Assembly (NCBI GenBank): GCA_964398775.1
Contig: CAYNND010000006.1
Location: 1 to 64,000, forward strand
Source: CAYNND01 sp964398775
Lineage (GTDB): Bacteria > Patescibacteriota > Minisyncoccia > Phycocordibacterales > UBA2100
Direction of reading: 5' to 3'
Length of the DNA: 64,000 bases
The first letter of the stretch is position 1. Each line of letters opens with the position of its first letter. Of the stretch, positions 55,854 through 63,320 are shown piece after piece. The position numbers and the translations under genes are program-made. The notes beneath the pieces were generated by a model. That model saw nothing but the letters and a program-made list of their open reading frames with translations, was not told the origin of the DNA and made no database searches.

Positions 55854-56906
55854 ATGGATACACCGATGCAGATATCTATTACCTACGGGACCATTGTAAA
55901 AACGATCCTGACACTGTTGGGGTTGTATGCGCTGTACATGCTCTCAGACCTGGTGTTAGTGGTCATAACGGCAATCGTTATTGCATCAGCAACTGAGCCA
56001 GGTTCACGATGGTTTATGAAGTATGGAATACCGAGGCTCTACTCGGTCATCGCCGTGTACGTGGCATTCATCGGTGTCTTTGTCTCTATTGGGTATTTCT
56101 TTGTGCCGTCAGTGCTCAATGAGTTCTCGCATATGGTCGCATCACTCTCAAGCCCTACAGCTGCAGAAGCGGTAACCTTCGAGGCGCCATTTTTTGGGAC
56201 AGTATCACTGAGTGAAATCGCGATACAAATCAGAGAAGTATTTAAAGTCGTGTCCGAAAGTCCATTTGAAGCATTGAGTGCAATTTTTGGTGGCATCACT
56301 TCTTTTATTCTCGTAATTGTATTTTCATTTTATTTTGCTGTGCAAGAGCGGGGGATAGAAGACTTTTTGCGCATTGTCACGCCGTTGCGCTATGAGACAT
56401 ACATTGTCGGCTTGTGGAATCGCACAAAGGACAAGATCGGTCTCTGGATGCAAGGGCAGTTCATACTCGGACTAGTTATTGGTGTCCTCACGTTTCTCTG
56501 CCTCTCATTACTCCAAGTGCCATACCCAGCACTGCAGTACACACTTGCGCTCGCAGTCATTGCTGGACTTTTCGAGATTATCCCACTTTTTGGTCCGACA
56601 CTTTCTGCGATTCCTGCAATTGCTTTTGGGTTCATAGCGGGAGGTTTTCCGCTTGCGCTCATCATTGTCGTGCTCTACTTCATTATCCAGCAATTTGAAA
56701 ACCACCTTATTTACCCACTTGTGGTTACAAAGGTGGTCGGTGTGCCACCAGTCATGGTCATCCTCGCACTTGTTATTGGTCTTAAGCTTGCTGGATTCTT
56801 TGGGGTATTGCTTGCTGTCCCGATGGCAGCACTCGTGCAGGAGATCATCTCAGACTGGGACAAGGGAAGACAGCTCGGCAACATACGACCAACCTCTAAC
56901 GCATAA
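55854..56906 (+). CDS. AI-2E/PerM-family membrane transporter
   Basis: A 350-residue protein with about eight membrane helices. The N-terminal helices (11-80), a soluble loop (100-160) and the C-terminal set with L-P-F/F-G-P-type motif F-E-I-I-P-L-F-G-P-T-L-S-A-I-P and Q-Q-F-E-N-H-L-I-Y-P-L-V are family-typical. Members include the quorum-signal exporter TqsA and sodium/proton antiporters, so the substrate is open. It ends 3 nt before metG. Confidence 0.9.
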   Translation: MDTPMQISITYGTIVKTILTLLGLYALYMLSDLVLVVITAIVIASATEPGSRWFMKYGIPRLYSVIAVYVAFIGVFVSIGYFFVPSVLNEFSHMVASLSSPTAAEAVTFEAPFFGTVSLSEIAIQIREVFKVVSESPFEALSAIFGGITSFILVIVFSFYFAVQERGIEDFLRIVTPLRYETYIVGLWNRTKDKIGLWMQGQFILGLVIGVLTFLCLSLLQVPYPALQYTLALAVIAGLFEIIPLFGPTLSAIPAIAFGFIAGGFPLALIIVVLYFIIQQFENHLIYPLVVTKVVGVPPVMVILALVIGLKLAGFFGVLLAVPMAALVQEIISDWDKGRQLGNIRPTSNA

Positions 56907-56909
56907 TCA

Positions 56910-58343
56910 ATGAAACATTTCTATATTACAACTACGATTCCATATGTAAACGCAGCACCGCATATTGGTTTTGCACTTGAAATCACTCAGGCAGATGCAA
57001 TCGCCCGCTATAAGCGGCTCATGGGATACGATGTTTTTTTCAACTTTGGTTCCGATGAGCATGGGCAAAAGATTTGGCAAAATGCACAAGACGCTGGTGT
57101 TGACCCGCAAGCATATACTGATGAATACGCAGCAAAGTTTCAAGCGCTGAAAGAGAAATTGAACCTTACATATGATGCGTTCATTCGCACAACAGACAGT
57201 AAGCATAAAGCTGCTGCCCAGGAGATGTGGCGTCGCTGTCTCGCAAAAGGTGACATCTACAAGAAAAACTATGAAGTAAAATACTGTATCGGGTGTGAAC
57301 TCGAAAAGACTGACTCAGAACTTATCGATGGGAAATGCCCACTGCATCCAAACAAGCCACTCGAGTTGCGCAGTGAAGAAAACTATTTCTTCAAACTCTC
57401 TGCATATCAAGACAAGCTTAAGGAGTTGTATACGCGGACAGACTTCGTTGTTCCTGATTTTCGGCTGAACGAAATACGTTCGCTCATCGATGGCACCGGG
57501 CTGCAAGATTTTTCAATATCACGACTCAAGACAAAAATGCCATGGGGTGTTCCGGTGCCTGATGATGAGTCGCAGGTCATGTATGTCTGGTTCGATGCGC
57601 TGGTCAACTATATTTCTACGCTTGATTGGCCACAGGATGACGCGCGCTTTCGCCACTTCTGGACAGGGACCGCTGACAGTATCCAAGTCGCAGGGAAGGA
57701 TCAAGTACGACAACAGGCATGCATGTGGCAAGCGATGCTTATGTCAGCAGAATTGCCACTCACCGGGCAGATATTCATACACGGTTTTATCATGGGTGCA
57801 GGTGGACAGAAGATGAGCAAGTCATTGGGCAATGTCATCGACCCTATTACGATTGTCGATGAATATGGCGTAGATGCGTTGCGCTACTTCCTCCTGCGCC
57901 ACATACACCCCACAGAAGACTCAGAATTCACCATGGAGCTCTTTAAGGAGGCATACACTGCAGGACTCACAAACGGCATCGGTAACCTCACAGCGCGTAT
58001 TATGAAGCTTGCAGAGCAGTATCTGAGTGCTCCGATAGAACATCCAGCGCCTGCAGGCTTTCCAGCTGAATTTACTACTGCACTCGAGCAATATCAGTTT
58101 AACGCTGCGGCTGAGTACGTCTGGGGACGCATTCAGGCACTCGACCAGAAGATTCACACTGAAGAGCCGTTCAAAGTTGTGAAAGTTGATGCGGCTCGTG
58201 GTGCGGAGATGATTGCTGGACTTGCACGTGAGCTCTACGCTATTGCGCGACTTTTGCAGCCATTACTGCCGCAGACAAGCGATACGATTAAGGCAGCAGT
58301 ACTCGCAAATAAGAAGCCAGAGAATATGTTCCCACGTAAATAG
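56910..58343 (+). CDS. metG: methionyl-tRNA synthetase
   Basis: A 477-residue class Ia synthetase. P-Y-V-N-A-A-P-H-I-G-F is the HIGH region, and C-I-G-C-E with C-P-L-H forms the zinc knuckle. F-G-S-D-E-H-G-Q-K and G-Q-K-M-S-K-S-L-G-N-V (KMSKS) are intact, with the anticodon-binding helices after it. No C-terminal tRNA-binding EMAP domain. Coupled to the upstream permease (3 nt) and followed by tatD 7 nt later. Confidence 0.96.
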   Translation: MKHFYITTTIPYVNAAPHIGFALEITQADAIARYKRLMGYDVFFNFGSDEHGQKIWQNAQDAGVDPQAYTDEYAAKFQALKEKLNLTYDAFIRTTDSKHKAAAQEMWRRCLAKGDIYKKNYEVKYCIGCELEKTDSELIDGKCPLHPNKPLELRSEENYFFKLSAYQDKLKELYTRTDFVVPDFRLNEIRSLIDGTGLQDFSISRLKTKMPWGVPVPDDESQVMYVWFDALVNYISTLDWPQDDARFRHFWTGTADSIQVAGKDQVRQQACMWQAMLMSAELPLTGQIFIHGFIMGAGGQKMSKSLGNVIDPITIVDEYGVDALRYFLLRHIHPTEDSEFTMELFKEAYTAGLTNGIGNLTARIMKLAEQYLSAPIEHPAPAGFPAEFTTALEQYQFNAAAEYVWGRIQALDQKIHTEEPFKVVKVDAARGAEMIAGLARELYAIARLLQPLLPQTSDTIKAAVLANKKPENMFPRK

Positions 58344-58350
58344 AACACCT

Positions 58351-59160
58351 ATGATTCAACCAAACTATTTTGATACGCACAGTCACATCCATTTTCCGCA
58401 ATTTGATGCGGATAGGGCAGATGTGATTGAGCGCATGCAGCATGCCGGTGTCTGGACAGTGCTTGTTGCAACAAACGACGCGACATCGCGTTCAGCGATA
58501 GCGCTTGCTGAAAAATATTCATTCATGTTTGCAACGATTGGAGTGCATCCGACAGAGTTTGAGACATTTACAAAGACACACTATGAGGCACTCGCTAAAA
58601 AGACAAAAGTGGTCGCAATAGGTGAGTGTGGGCTCGACTATTTCAGGAAAGACATCACAAACGAGTACATCACCGAACCGAAGCGTCAGCAAGACTTGTT
58701 TGAGTCACAGATTCGATTTGCACTTGAACATGAGAAGCCGCTCATGATGCACATTCGACCCTCATCTGGCTCTACAAACGCGCATGACGATGCTCTGGCA
58801 ATTCTTGAGCGCTATAGTAAAGAGTATGGTGAGAAGCTCCGCGGCACAGCACACTTTTTCACCTCTACTCCTGAGATGGCGAAGCGATACCTTGAGCTTG
58901 GGTTTCATATTTCTATCCCGGGTGTTATTACCTTTGATAAGGACCTTGAGGAGACGGTGCGATATGCACCCATTGAACGTATTTTGTCCGAAACAGACTC
59001 TCCGTACGCTGCCCCTGAACCACACCGCGGTAAGCGTAATGAGCCAGTCTATGTGCAGCAGGTTGTACACGCAGTCGCGCGCATAAAAAAAATGACCGAT
59101 GAAAAGACTCGTATGCAGCTGTTCGTCAATGCTGCGCGGCTCTTTGGTGTAACACTCTAG
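58351..59160 (+). CDS. tatD: TatD-family metal-dependent deoxyribonuclease
   Basis: A 269-residue TIM-barrel hydrolase. Metal ligands are visible: F-D-T-H-S-H-I-H-F (two His), G-E-C-G-L-D-Y (Glu), M-M-H-I-R-P (His), A-H-F-F (His) and E-T-D-S-P (Asp). Enzymes of this family remove 3' nucleotides from DNA. metG-tatD is a widespread gene pair. The ATG at 58351, 7 nt after metG, is preferred; the longer frame inside metG is an artefact. Confidence 0.93.
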   Translation: MIQPNYFDTHSHIHFPQFDADRADVIERMQHAGVWTVLVATNDATSRSAIALAEKYSFMFATIGVHPTEFETFTKTHYEALAKKTKVVAIGECGLDYFRKDITNEYITEPKRQQDLFESQIRFALEHEKPLMMHIRPSSGSTNAHDDALAILERYSKEYGEKLRGTAHFFTSTPEMAKRYLELGFHISIPGVITFDKDLEETVRYAPIERILSETDSPYAAPEPHRGKRNEPVYVQQVVHAVARIKKMTDEKTRMQLFVNAARLFGVTL

Positions 59161-59180
59161 GAGCCTTACAGAGCGGCAGT

Positions 59181-59209
59181 TTGTAGAATCTACGCCACTA
59201 TGGTAGAGT
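59181..59209 (+). promoter_or_regulatory. promoter of rpsF-ssb-rpsR
   Basis: TTGTAG (59181-59186), 17-bp spacer ending TGG, TAGAGT (59204-59209). Leader of about 60 nt, with a CGCAC/GTGCG hairpin at 59241-59256 and a CCGG element upstream of it. A leader bound by S6:S18 is possible but not demonstrated. Confidence 0.6.
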
Positions 59210-59277
59210 GCCCGGCATTGCACGCCTCCACGCGCGCAATCGCACTTTCGGGTGCGTTTATAGGTTAATAAGTCACA

Positions 59278-59802
59278 ATGACGGAAGACACAACTCTTTC
59301 GTCTGAGGCTGAGGCGCAAGCTTCAGTATCGGATGAGCGCCGAGTTTACGAACTTGGCTACCTTATGGTATCCACGCTCTCTGAGGCAGAACGCGAGACA
59401 GTACTCGCGGATTTGCGCACAGAGGTGAGTAACCATGGAGGCACTTTTATTAGCGAAGGAGCACCGGTAGAGCATACACTTGCCTACACGATGTTCACTC
59501 GCGACCGAGAGAAGAATGTTGCTCACGAGCAAGCATTTTTCGGGTGGATTAAGTGTGAGATTCCTGCAGCAGCTGCTGAGACAATCGCAGCATATGCACG
59601 AGCGCACAAGAAACTGATTCGCTCACTCTTCTTCAAGACAGTAAAGGAAGATACACGTGCAAATATCATCCCGGGGACACTCAAGGATGTGAAGCGCACA
59701 GGTACTATCAGTACTGGTCCTCGCACTGAAGAAGATAAGAAAGAGGTTTCAGAGGCAGAACTCGACAAAACTGTCGATAGTATCGTCGCTGACCTCGTCT
59801 AA
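59278..59802 (+). CDS. rpsF: 30S ribosomal protein bS6
   Basis: A 174-residue S6 with a Glu/Ser-rich extension of about 22 residues before the fold and an acidic tail of about 50 after it. The core starts R-R-V-Y-E-L-G-Y-L-M and has H-T-L-A-Y-T-M and F-F-G-W-I-K. E. coli S6 ends in a processed Glu tail; this one is acidic too. First in the classical rpsF-ssb-rpsR order. Confidence 0.93.
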   Translation: MTEDTTLSSEAEAQASVSDERRVYELGYLMVSTLSEAERETVLADLRTEVSNHGGTFISEGAPVEHTLAYTMFTRDREKNVAHEQAFFGWIKCEIPAAAAETIAAYARAHKKLIRSLFFKTVKEDTRANIIPGTLKDVKRTGTISTGPRTEEDKKEVSEAELDKTVDSIVADLV

Positions 59803-59831
59803 TGCTGGGTTGCGTTTTACGGCGCAGCTCG

Positions 59832-59837
59832 TACACT
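59832..59837 (+). promoter_or_regulatory. internal -10 box of ssb, leaderless
   Basis: TACACT, 6 nt before the ATG at 59844. Confidence 0.4.
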
Positions 59838-59843
59838 TAGGGT

Positions 59844-60296
59844 ATGTATATCAACAAAGTCATTATCTACGGTAACCTCACTCGAGACCCAGAGCTCAAA
59901 GCACTTCCAAGTGGCAGCCACGTTGCAACATTTTCTGTTGCGACAAACCGCGTCTACAAGGATGCGCAGGGTGCCCGCCAAGAATCAACTGATTATCACA
60001 ACATTGTGGTATTCGGTCGACAGGCTGAGACTGCAGCGCAGTACCTGAAGAAGGGTGCAGGTGTGTTTATTGAAGGCCGACTCCAGACCCGTTCATGGGA
60101 TAAGGACGGACAGAAGCAGTACCGCACTGAGATAGTGGCAGATAGAGTTCAATTCGGACCAAAGGGTGGTGTCTCAGGTGGTGCAAAGTCACAGAGCATC
60201 GCAGGCGATGAAGAAGCTGAGCCGACACCAAAGGGCCCGAAGAATGAAATTGCATACCCAGAAGACGAGATAAACCCAGACGACATACCGTTCTAA
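59844..60296 (+). CDS. ssb: single-stranded DNA-binding protein
   Basis: A 150-residue OB-fold protein. M-Y-I-N-K-V-I-I-Y-G-N-L-T-R-D-P-E opens the domain; F-S-V-A-T-N-R, Y-H-N-I-V-V-F-G-R and G-R-L-Q-T-R-S-W follow. The C-terminal tip D-E-I-N-P-D-D-I-P-F keeps the acidic D-D-I-P-F that recruits repair proteins. Confidence 0.97.
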   Translation: MYINKVIIYGNLTRDPELKALPSGSHVATFSVATNRVYKDAQGARQESTDYHNIVVFGRQAETAAQYLKKGAGVFIEGRLQTRSWDKDGQKQYRTEIVADRVQFGPKGGVSGGAKSQSIAGDEEAEPTPKGPKNEIAYPEDEINPDDIPF

Positions 60297-60307
60297 ACAT
60301 TTACCAC

Positions 60308-60313
60308 TAAACT
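60308..60313 (+). promoter_or_regulatory. internal -10 box of rpsR, leaderless
   Basis: TAAACT, 6 nt before the ATG at 60320. Confidence 0.35.
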
Positions 60314-60319
60314 CGTATC

Positions 60320-60517
60320 ATGGCCGACTATTTCACAACGCATAACGTTCAGTTCATCGACTACAAGGATATCGAAATCCTTAAGAAATTCATTGACCCA
60401 CACGGCCGCATCATCAACCGTCGCCGCAGTGGACTGTCAGCGAAGCACCAGCGCCAGCTCACAGAAGCTATCAAGCGCGCACGATTCATGGGACTCATCC
60501 CATTCATCATGTCGTAA
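60320..60517 (+). CDS. rpsR: 30S ribosomal protein bS18
   Basis: A 65-residue protein binding S6 and 16S rRNA. V-Q-F-I-D-Y-K-D-I-E-I-L-K-K-F, G-R-I-I-N-R-R-R-S-G-L and K-H-Q-R-Q-L-T-E-A-I-K-R-A-R are canonical. The zinc-type Cys residues of some S18 are absent. Confidence 0.96.
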   Translation: MADYFTTHNVQFIDYKDIEILKKFIDPHGRIINRRRSGLSAKHQRQLTEAIKRARFMGLIPFIMS

Positions 60518-60534
60518 CTCCTCTTGGAGACACT

Positions 60535-60564
60535 AAAAAACCCCGAGCATGCTCGGGGTTTTTT
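60535..60564 (+). terminator. terminator of rpsF-ssb-rpsR
   Basis: A-run, CCCCGAGCATGCTCGGGG palindrome, T-run. It can also end the minus-strand gene coming from the right. Confidence 0.9.
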
Positions 60565-60581
60565 GTTGAACGAAAAGGGGA

Positions 60582-61007
60582 TTATGCCTTCGGATTCTTC
60601 ATGTATCCTGCAGCTGCACCAGCGAGTACAGTAGTACCGACGCTAATCCAGAATGCGATGTTTGAAAGGATGCCAGTCAAGAATGGACCAATTTGGTCAG
60701 TCTGACCTTGGACAACAGCCTGCGGCACGATTTGTATGAGTGTAATTGCCATACTCATGACCGCGAAGAATGCTCCAAGGATAAGGCCATTCTCCCAGCC
60801 AGCCTTCTGGTGAGAGAAGTACCAGAGAGCAGTGTAGTAGACAACAGCTGCTGCGATAGCAAGTGTAACTACCTGACCAATCATGTCAGGACTAGGAAGC
60901 TTTGAGATGATGAATCCCAAGATGCCACCCAAGATACCGATAATTGCGTTGTTGAATGCGTATGCTGCAAATCCAGCTTTAAGTGCTTTAACGAAGTTGA
61001 GTTCCAC
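60582..61007 (-). CDS. four-helix membrane protein, function unknown
   Basis: A 141-residue protein with four hydrophobic segments: I-I-G-I-L-G-G-I-L-G-F-I-I, V-V-T-L-A-I-A-A-A-V-V, L-I-L-G-A-F-F-A-V-M and V-G-T-T-V-L-A-G-A-A-A. It starts V-E-L-N-F-V-K. GTG 61007 with a TAACAT -10 seven bases upstream is preferred over an ATG at 61049, whose first residues overlap that promoter. No family recognised. Confidence 0.65.
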   Translation of the reverse strand: MELNFVKALKAGFAAYAFNNAIIGILGGILGFIISKLPSPDMIGQVVTLAIAAAVVYYTALWYFSHQKAGWENGLILGAFFAVMSMAITLIQIVPQAVVQGQTDQIGPFLTGILSNIAFWISVGTTVLAGAAAGYMKNPKA

Positions 61008-61097
61008 GATTAATATGTTAACTGATAACGTGTTCAGTAAGTATATCATGCACAGAATGAGACGTGAATAACTCCATGTGTTCTTTTCCCCATACGC

Positions 61098-61121
61098 AAA
61101 AGCGCCCTGTTGGGCGCTTTT
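61098..61121 (-). terminator. terminator of efp
   Basis: AAAAGCGCCC, loop TGTT, GGGCGCTTTT, lying 17 nt after the efp stop on the minus strand. Confidence 0.85.
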
Positions 61122-61138
61122 GGTGGGGTATAAACAGC

Positions 61139-61717
61139 TTATTTTGCTTTCGTGACACGCTCAACGTACTCACCATTTGTGGTGTTTACTCTGATCACGT
61201 CACCTGTCTCAATGAAGAGCGGGGTAGAGACTGTCGCACCTGTCTCGACAGTGACGTTTTTGTTGCCGCCCTGTGCTGTGTCGCCCTTGATGTTTGGGGG
61301 AGCTTCTGTGACTTTGAGGTCAACTTTCACTGGCATTTTCATCGCGAAGATGTTTTCTTCGTATGACATCATTTCAACTTCCATGTTCGGAAGGAGATAC
61401 TGACCTTGGTCGCCAATAACATCGTCGTCAAGTTTGAAGCGGTTACCAGCATTTTTTGGATCACAGAACCACCACTCACCATTACGGTTATAGATAAATT
61501 TACCAGGAAGTGTTTCAATCTCAGCAGCGTCAGCCTTATCTGTCTGCTGGAACGTATGTTCGATGACTGACCCGGTAATGAGGTTCTTCAGCTTAGTCTG
61601 GTTGACCGGCTTGCGCATCTGCTTTCTAAAAATCCATGAAGAGAGTACCACATATGGCTCATCGTCATGAACAATAACTTTCTTTGGTAAGATTTCGTTG
61701 TATTCAAGCATTGACAT
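61139..61717 (-). CDS. efp: elongation factor P with atypical tip loop
   Basis: A 192-residue three-domain factor that relieves ribosome stalling at polyproline. Domain I has the K-L-K-N-L-I-T-G-S-V-I-E-H-T-F continuation, and domains II/III end with V-S-T-P-L-F-I-E-T-G-D-V-I-R-V-N-T-T-N-G-E-Y-V-E-R-V. The usual P-G-K-G loop, whose Lys34 is modified, reads R-K-Q-M-R-K-P here, putting Met34 at that place by alignment. So modification by EpmA or deoxyhypusine-type enzymes is not expected. Start 61717, 10 nt after TATACT; a frame to 61756 is less likely. Confidence 0.92.
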   Translation of the reverse strand: MSMLEYNEILPKKVIVHDDEPYVVLSSWIFRKQMRKPVNQTKLKNLITGSVIEHTFQQTDKADAAEIETLPGKFIYNRNGEWWFCDPKNAGNRFKLDDDVIGDQGQYLLPNMEVEMMSYEENIFAMKMPVKVDLKVTEAPPNIKGDTAQGGNKNVTVETGATVSTPLFIETGDVIRVNTTNGEYVERVTKAK

Positions 61718-61761
61718 AATGGTCGTGAGTATACCTACAGGGATTACAAAAGGCAATGACC

Positions 61762-62829
61762 CTACTCATCACCACCCGATGGGGCAGCAACAGTTGTGAG
61801 AGAAGCCTTGATCTTCTCAAGCAGGTCTTGCGCCTCAGGTTTATGTTCTCGAAGCCATGTGCGTGCTGCATCGTACCCGCGTCCAAGTTTGAACTCACCA
61901 GCTTCATATGAACCAGAAGATGACTTCTTCACAAAACCAAATTTCTCACCAAGTGCGAGGAGCTCACCTTCTCGAGAGATACCTTCGTTGTACATAAGGT
62001 CGTACTCACTTTGTCGGAATGGGGCAGCGACCTTGTTCTTCACAATCTTTGCTCGGTGCCGACCTCCCATGATTTCATCGCCTTTCTTAATCTGTGCGAT
62101 ACGGCGAACGTCGATGCGCACTGAGGTGTAGAACTTGAGCGCCTTGCCACCTGGTGTTGTCTCAGGGTTACCAAACATGACACCGATTTGCATACGGATT
62201 TGGTTGATGAAGATAACAACAGTCTTAGTTTTAGAAACAATTGCAGTGAGCTTGCGAAGCGCCTGACTCATAAGTCGCGCTTGCTTTCCGACATGCTGCG
62301 CACCCATGTCTCCTTCGATTTCGTCTTTCGGAGTAAGAGCAGCAACTGAATCGATGACAATTACATCCATCTTTCCAGAACGAACAAGCGACTCGACGAT
62401 TTCAAGCGCCTGCTCACCAGTATCAGGTTGTGAGATGAGGAGCTCGTTGATGTTCACGCCGATTTTTGCTGAGTACTCCGGATCCATTGCGTGCTCTGCG
62501 TCAATGAATGCACAGACACCACCTTTTTTTTGTGCTTCCGCGACTACATGCAGCGCGAGTGTTGTCTTACCAGATGATTCAGGCCCGTAAATTTCAACGA
62601 TACGTCCGCGGGGAAGTCCGCCAATGCCGAGTGCCCAGTCGATACCGATTGAGCCTGTCGAGATAGCATCAACATCAACCTTCGGCCGCTCGTTAAGTCG
62701 CATGATTGCCTCATCGCCAAAGCGACTCTTGATATCAGCAATCGTCGATTCTACCGCATGACCAGCACTTCCTGATTTTGTCCCAACAGTTTTCGGTGCA
62801 GCATCTTTTTTCTTTTTTTGCATTGCCAT
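61762..62829 (-). CDS. recA: recombinase RecA
   Basis: A 355-residue ATPase forming the DNA strand-exchange filament. A Lys-rich N-terminus, Walker A G-P-E-S-S-G-K-T-T, Walker B V-I-V-I-D-S-V-A-A-L, loop L1 E-G-D-M-G-A-Q-H-V-G and loop L2 after I-N-Q-I-R are all canonical. The C-terminus ends P-S-G-G-D-E and is only weakly acidic. No LexA-like box was noticed upstream. Confidence 0.97.
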   Translation of the reverse strand: MAMQKKKKDAAPKTVGTKSGSAGHAVESTIADIKSRFGDEAIMRLNERPKVDVDAISTGSIGIDWALGIGGLPRGRIVEIYGPESSGKTTLALHVVAEAQKKGGVCAFIDAEHAMDPEYSAKIGVNINELLISQPDTGEQALEIVESLVRSGKMDVIVIDSVAALTPKDEIEGDMGAQHVGKQARLMSQALRKLTAIVSKTKTVVIFINQIRMQIGVMFGNPETTPGGKALKFYTSVRIDVRRIAQIKKGDEIMGGRHRAKIVKNKVAAPFRQSEYDLMYNEGISREGELLALGEKFGFVKKSSSGSYEAGEFKLGRGYDAARTWLREHKPEAQDLLEKIKASLTTVAAPSGGDE

Positions 62830-62919
62830 GGTGATGATGTTCTAAACAAATAATAGTGACCTACGACAAGTGTGAGTATGTCTTTGACGGAGGTTCTGTT
62901 CGGTATTGTATCGACTCTT

Positions 62920-63318
62920 CTAGGGGTTGTCTATTGGTGGAGTTTCGGGTGTTTCAGGTGCTGTGGGTGCTGGCTCTGGTTGGGGGACATGGTAGACATG
63001 TATGTGTTCTTCGTATGTCGAACCAAACCTATCCGATGCTTCGATGATGAATGTGTTGTCTCCCTCGACAAGCGCTGTTGTAAATCCAAATGCCCCTTCG
63101 GTCGTGAGTGGAATTGAAAGTGAGTTAATGGTCACCATTTCTGCGCGCACAGCAGTTCCACTAATCGTAACGACAGGCGCTGCAACAGGTGACGGGATAG
63201 GAACGATCGTGACATGCGGCCCGCGGAGTGCGTTTCGCAAAGCAAATCCACTATAGAGAATCACACCACCGAAGATGAGGAGAAAGACAAGTCGTCGTAT
63301 CAGTCGTTGTAAGTGCAT
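62920..63318 (-). CDS. membrane-anchored protein with one beta-sandwich domain
   Basis: A 132-residue protein. A basic start and one helix (residues 10-27) are followed by about 80 residues of Ig-like/cadherin-like fold (I-S-G-T-A-V-R-A-E-M-V-T-I-N, G-D-N-T-F-I-I-E-A-S-D-R-F-G) and a Pro-rich tail. The pattern resembles small domains that bind sugars or proteins. It follows ftsK by 2 nt and so is expressed with it. Confidence 0.75.
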   Translation of the reverse strand: MHLQRLIRRLVFLLIFGGVILYSGFALRNALRGPHVTIVPIPSPVAAPVVTISGTAVRAEMVTINSLSIPLTTEGAFGFTTALVEGDNTFIIEASDRFGSTYEEHIHVYHVPQPEPAPTAPETPETPPIDNP

Positions 63319-63320
63319 AC

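Noticed and set aside
59241..59277. S6:S18-binding leader motif upstream of rpsF
   Set aside because: A hairpin and a CCGG are present, but I could not fit the published motif with confidence; kept as a remark under the promoter.
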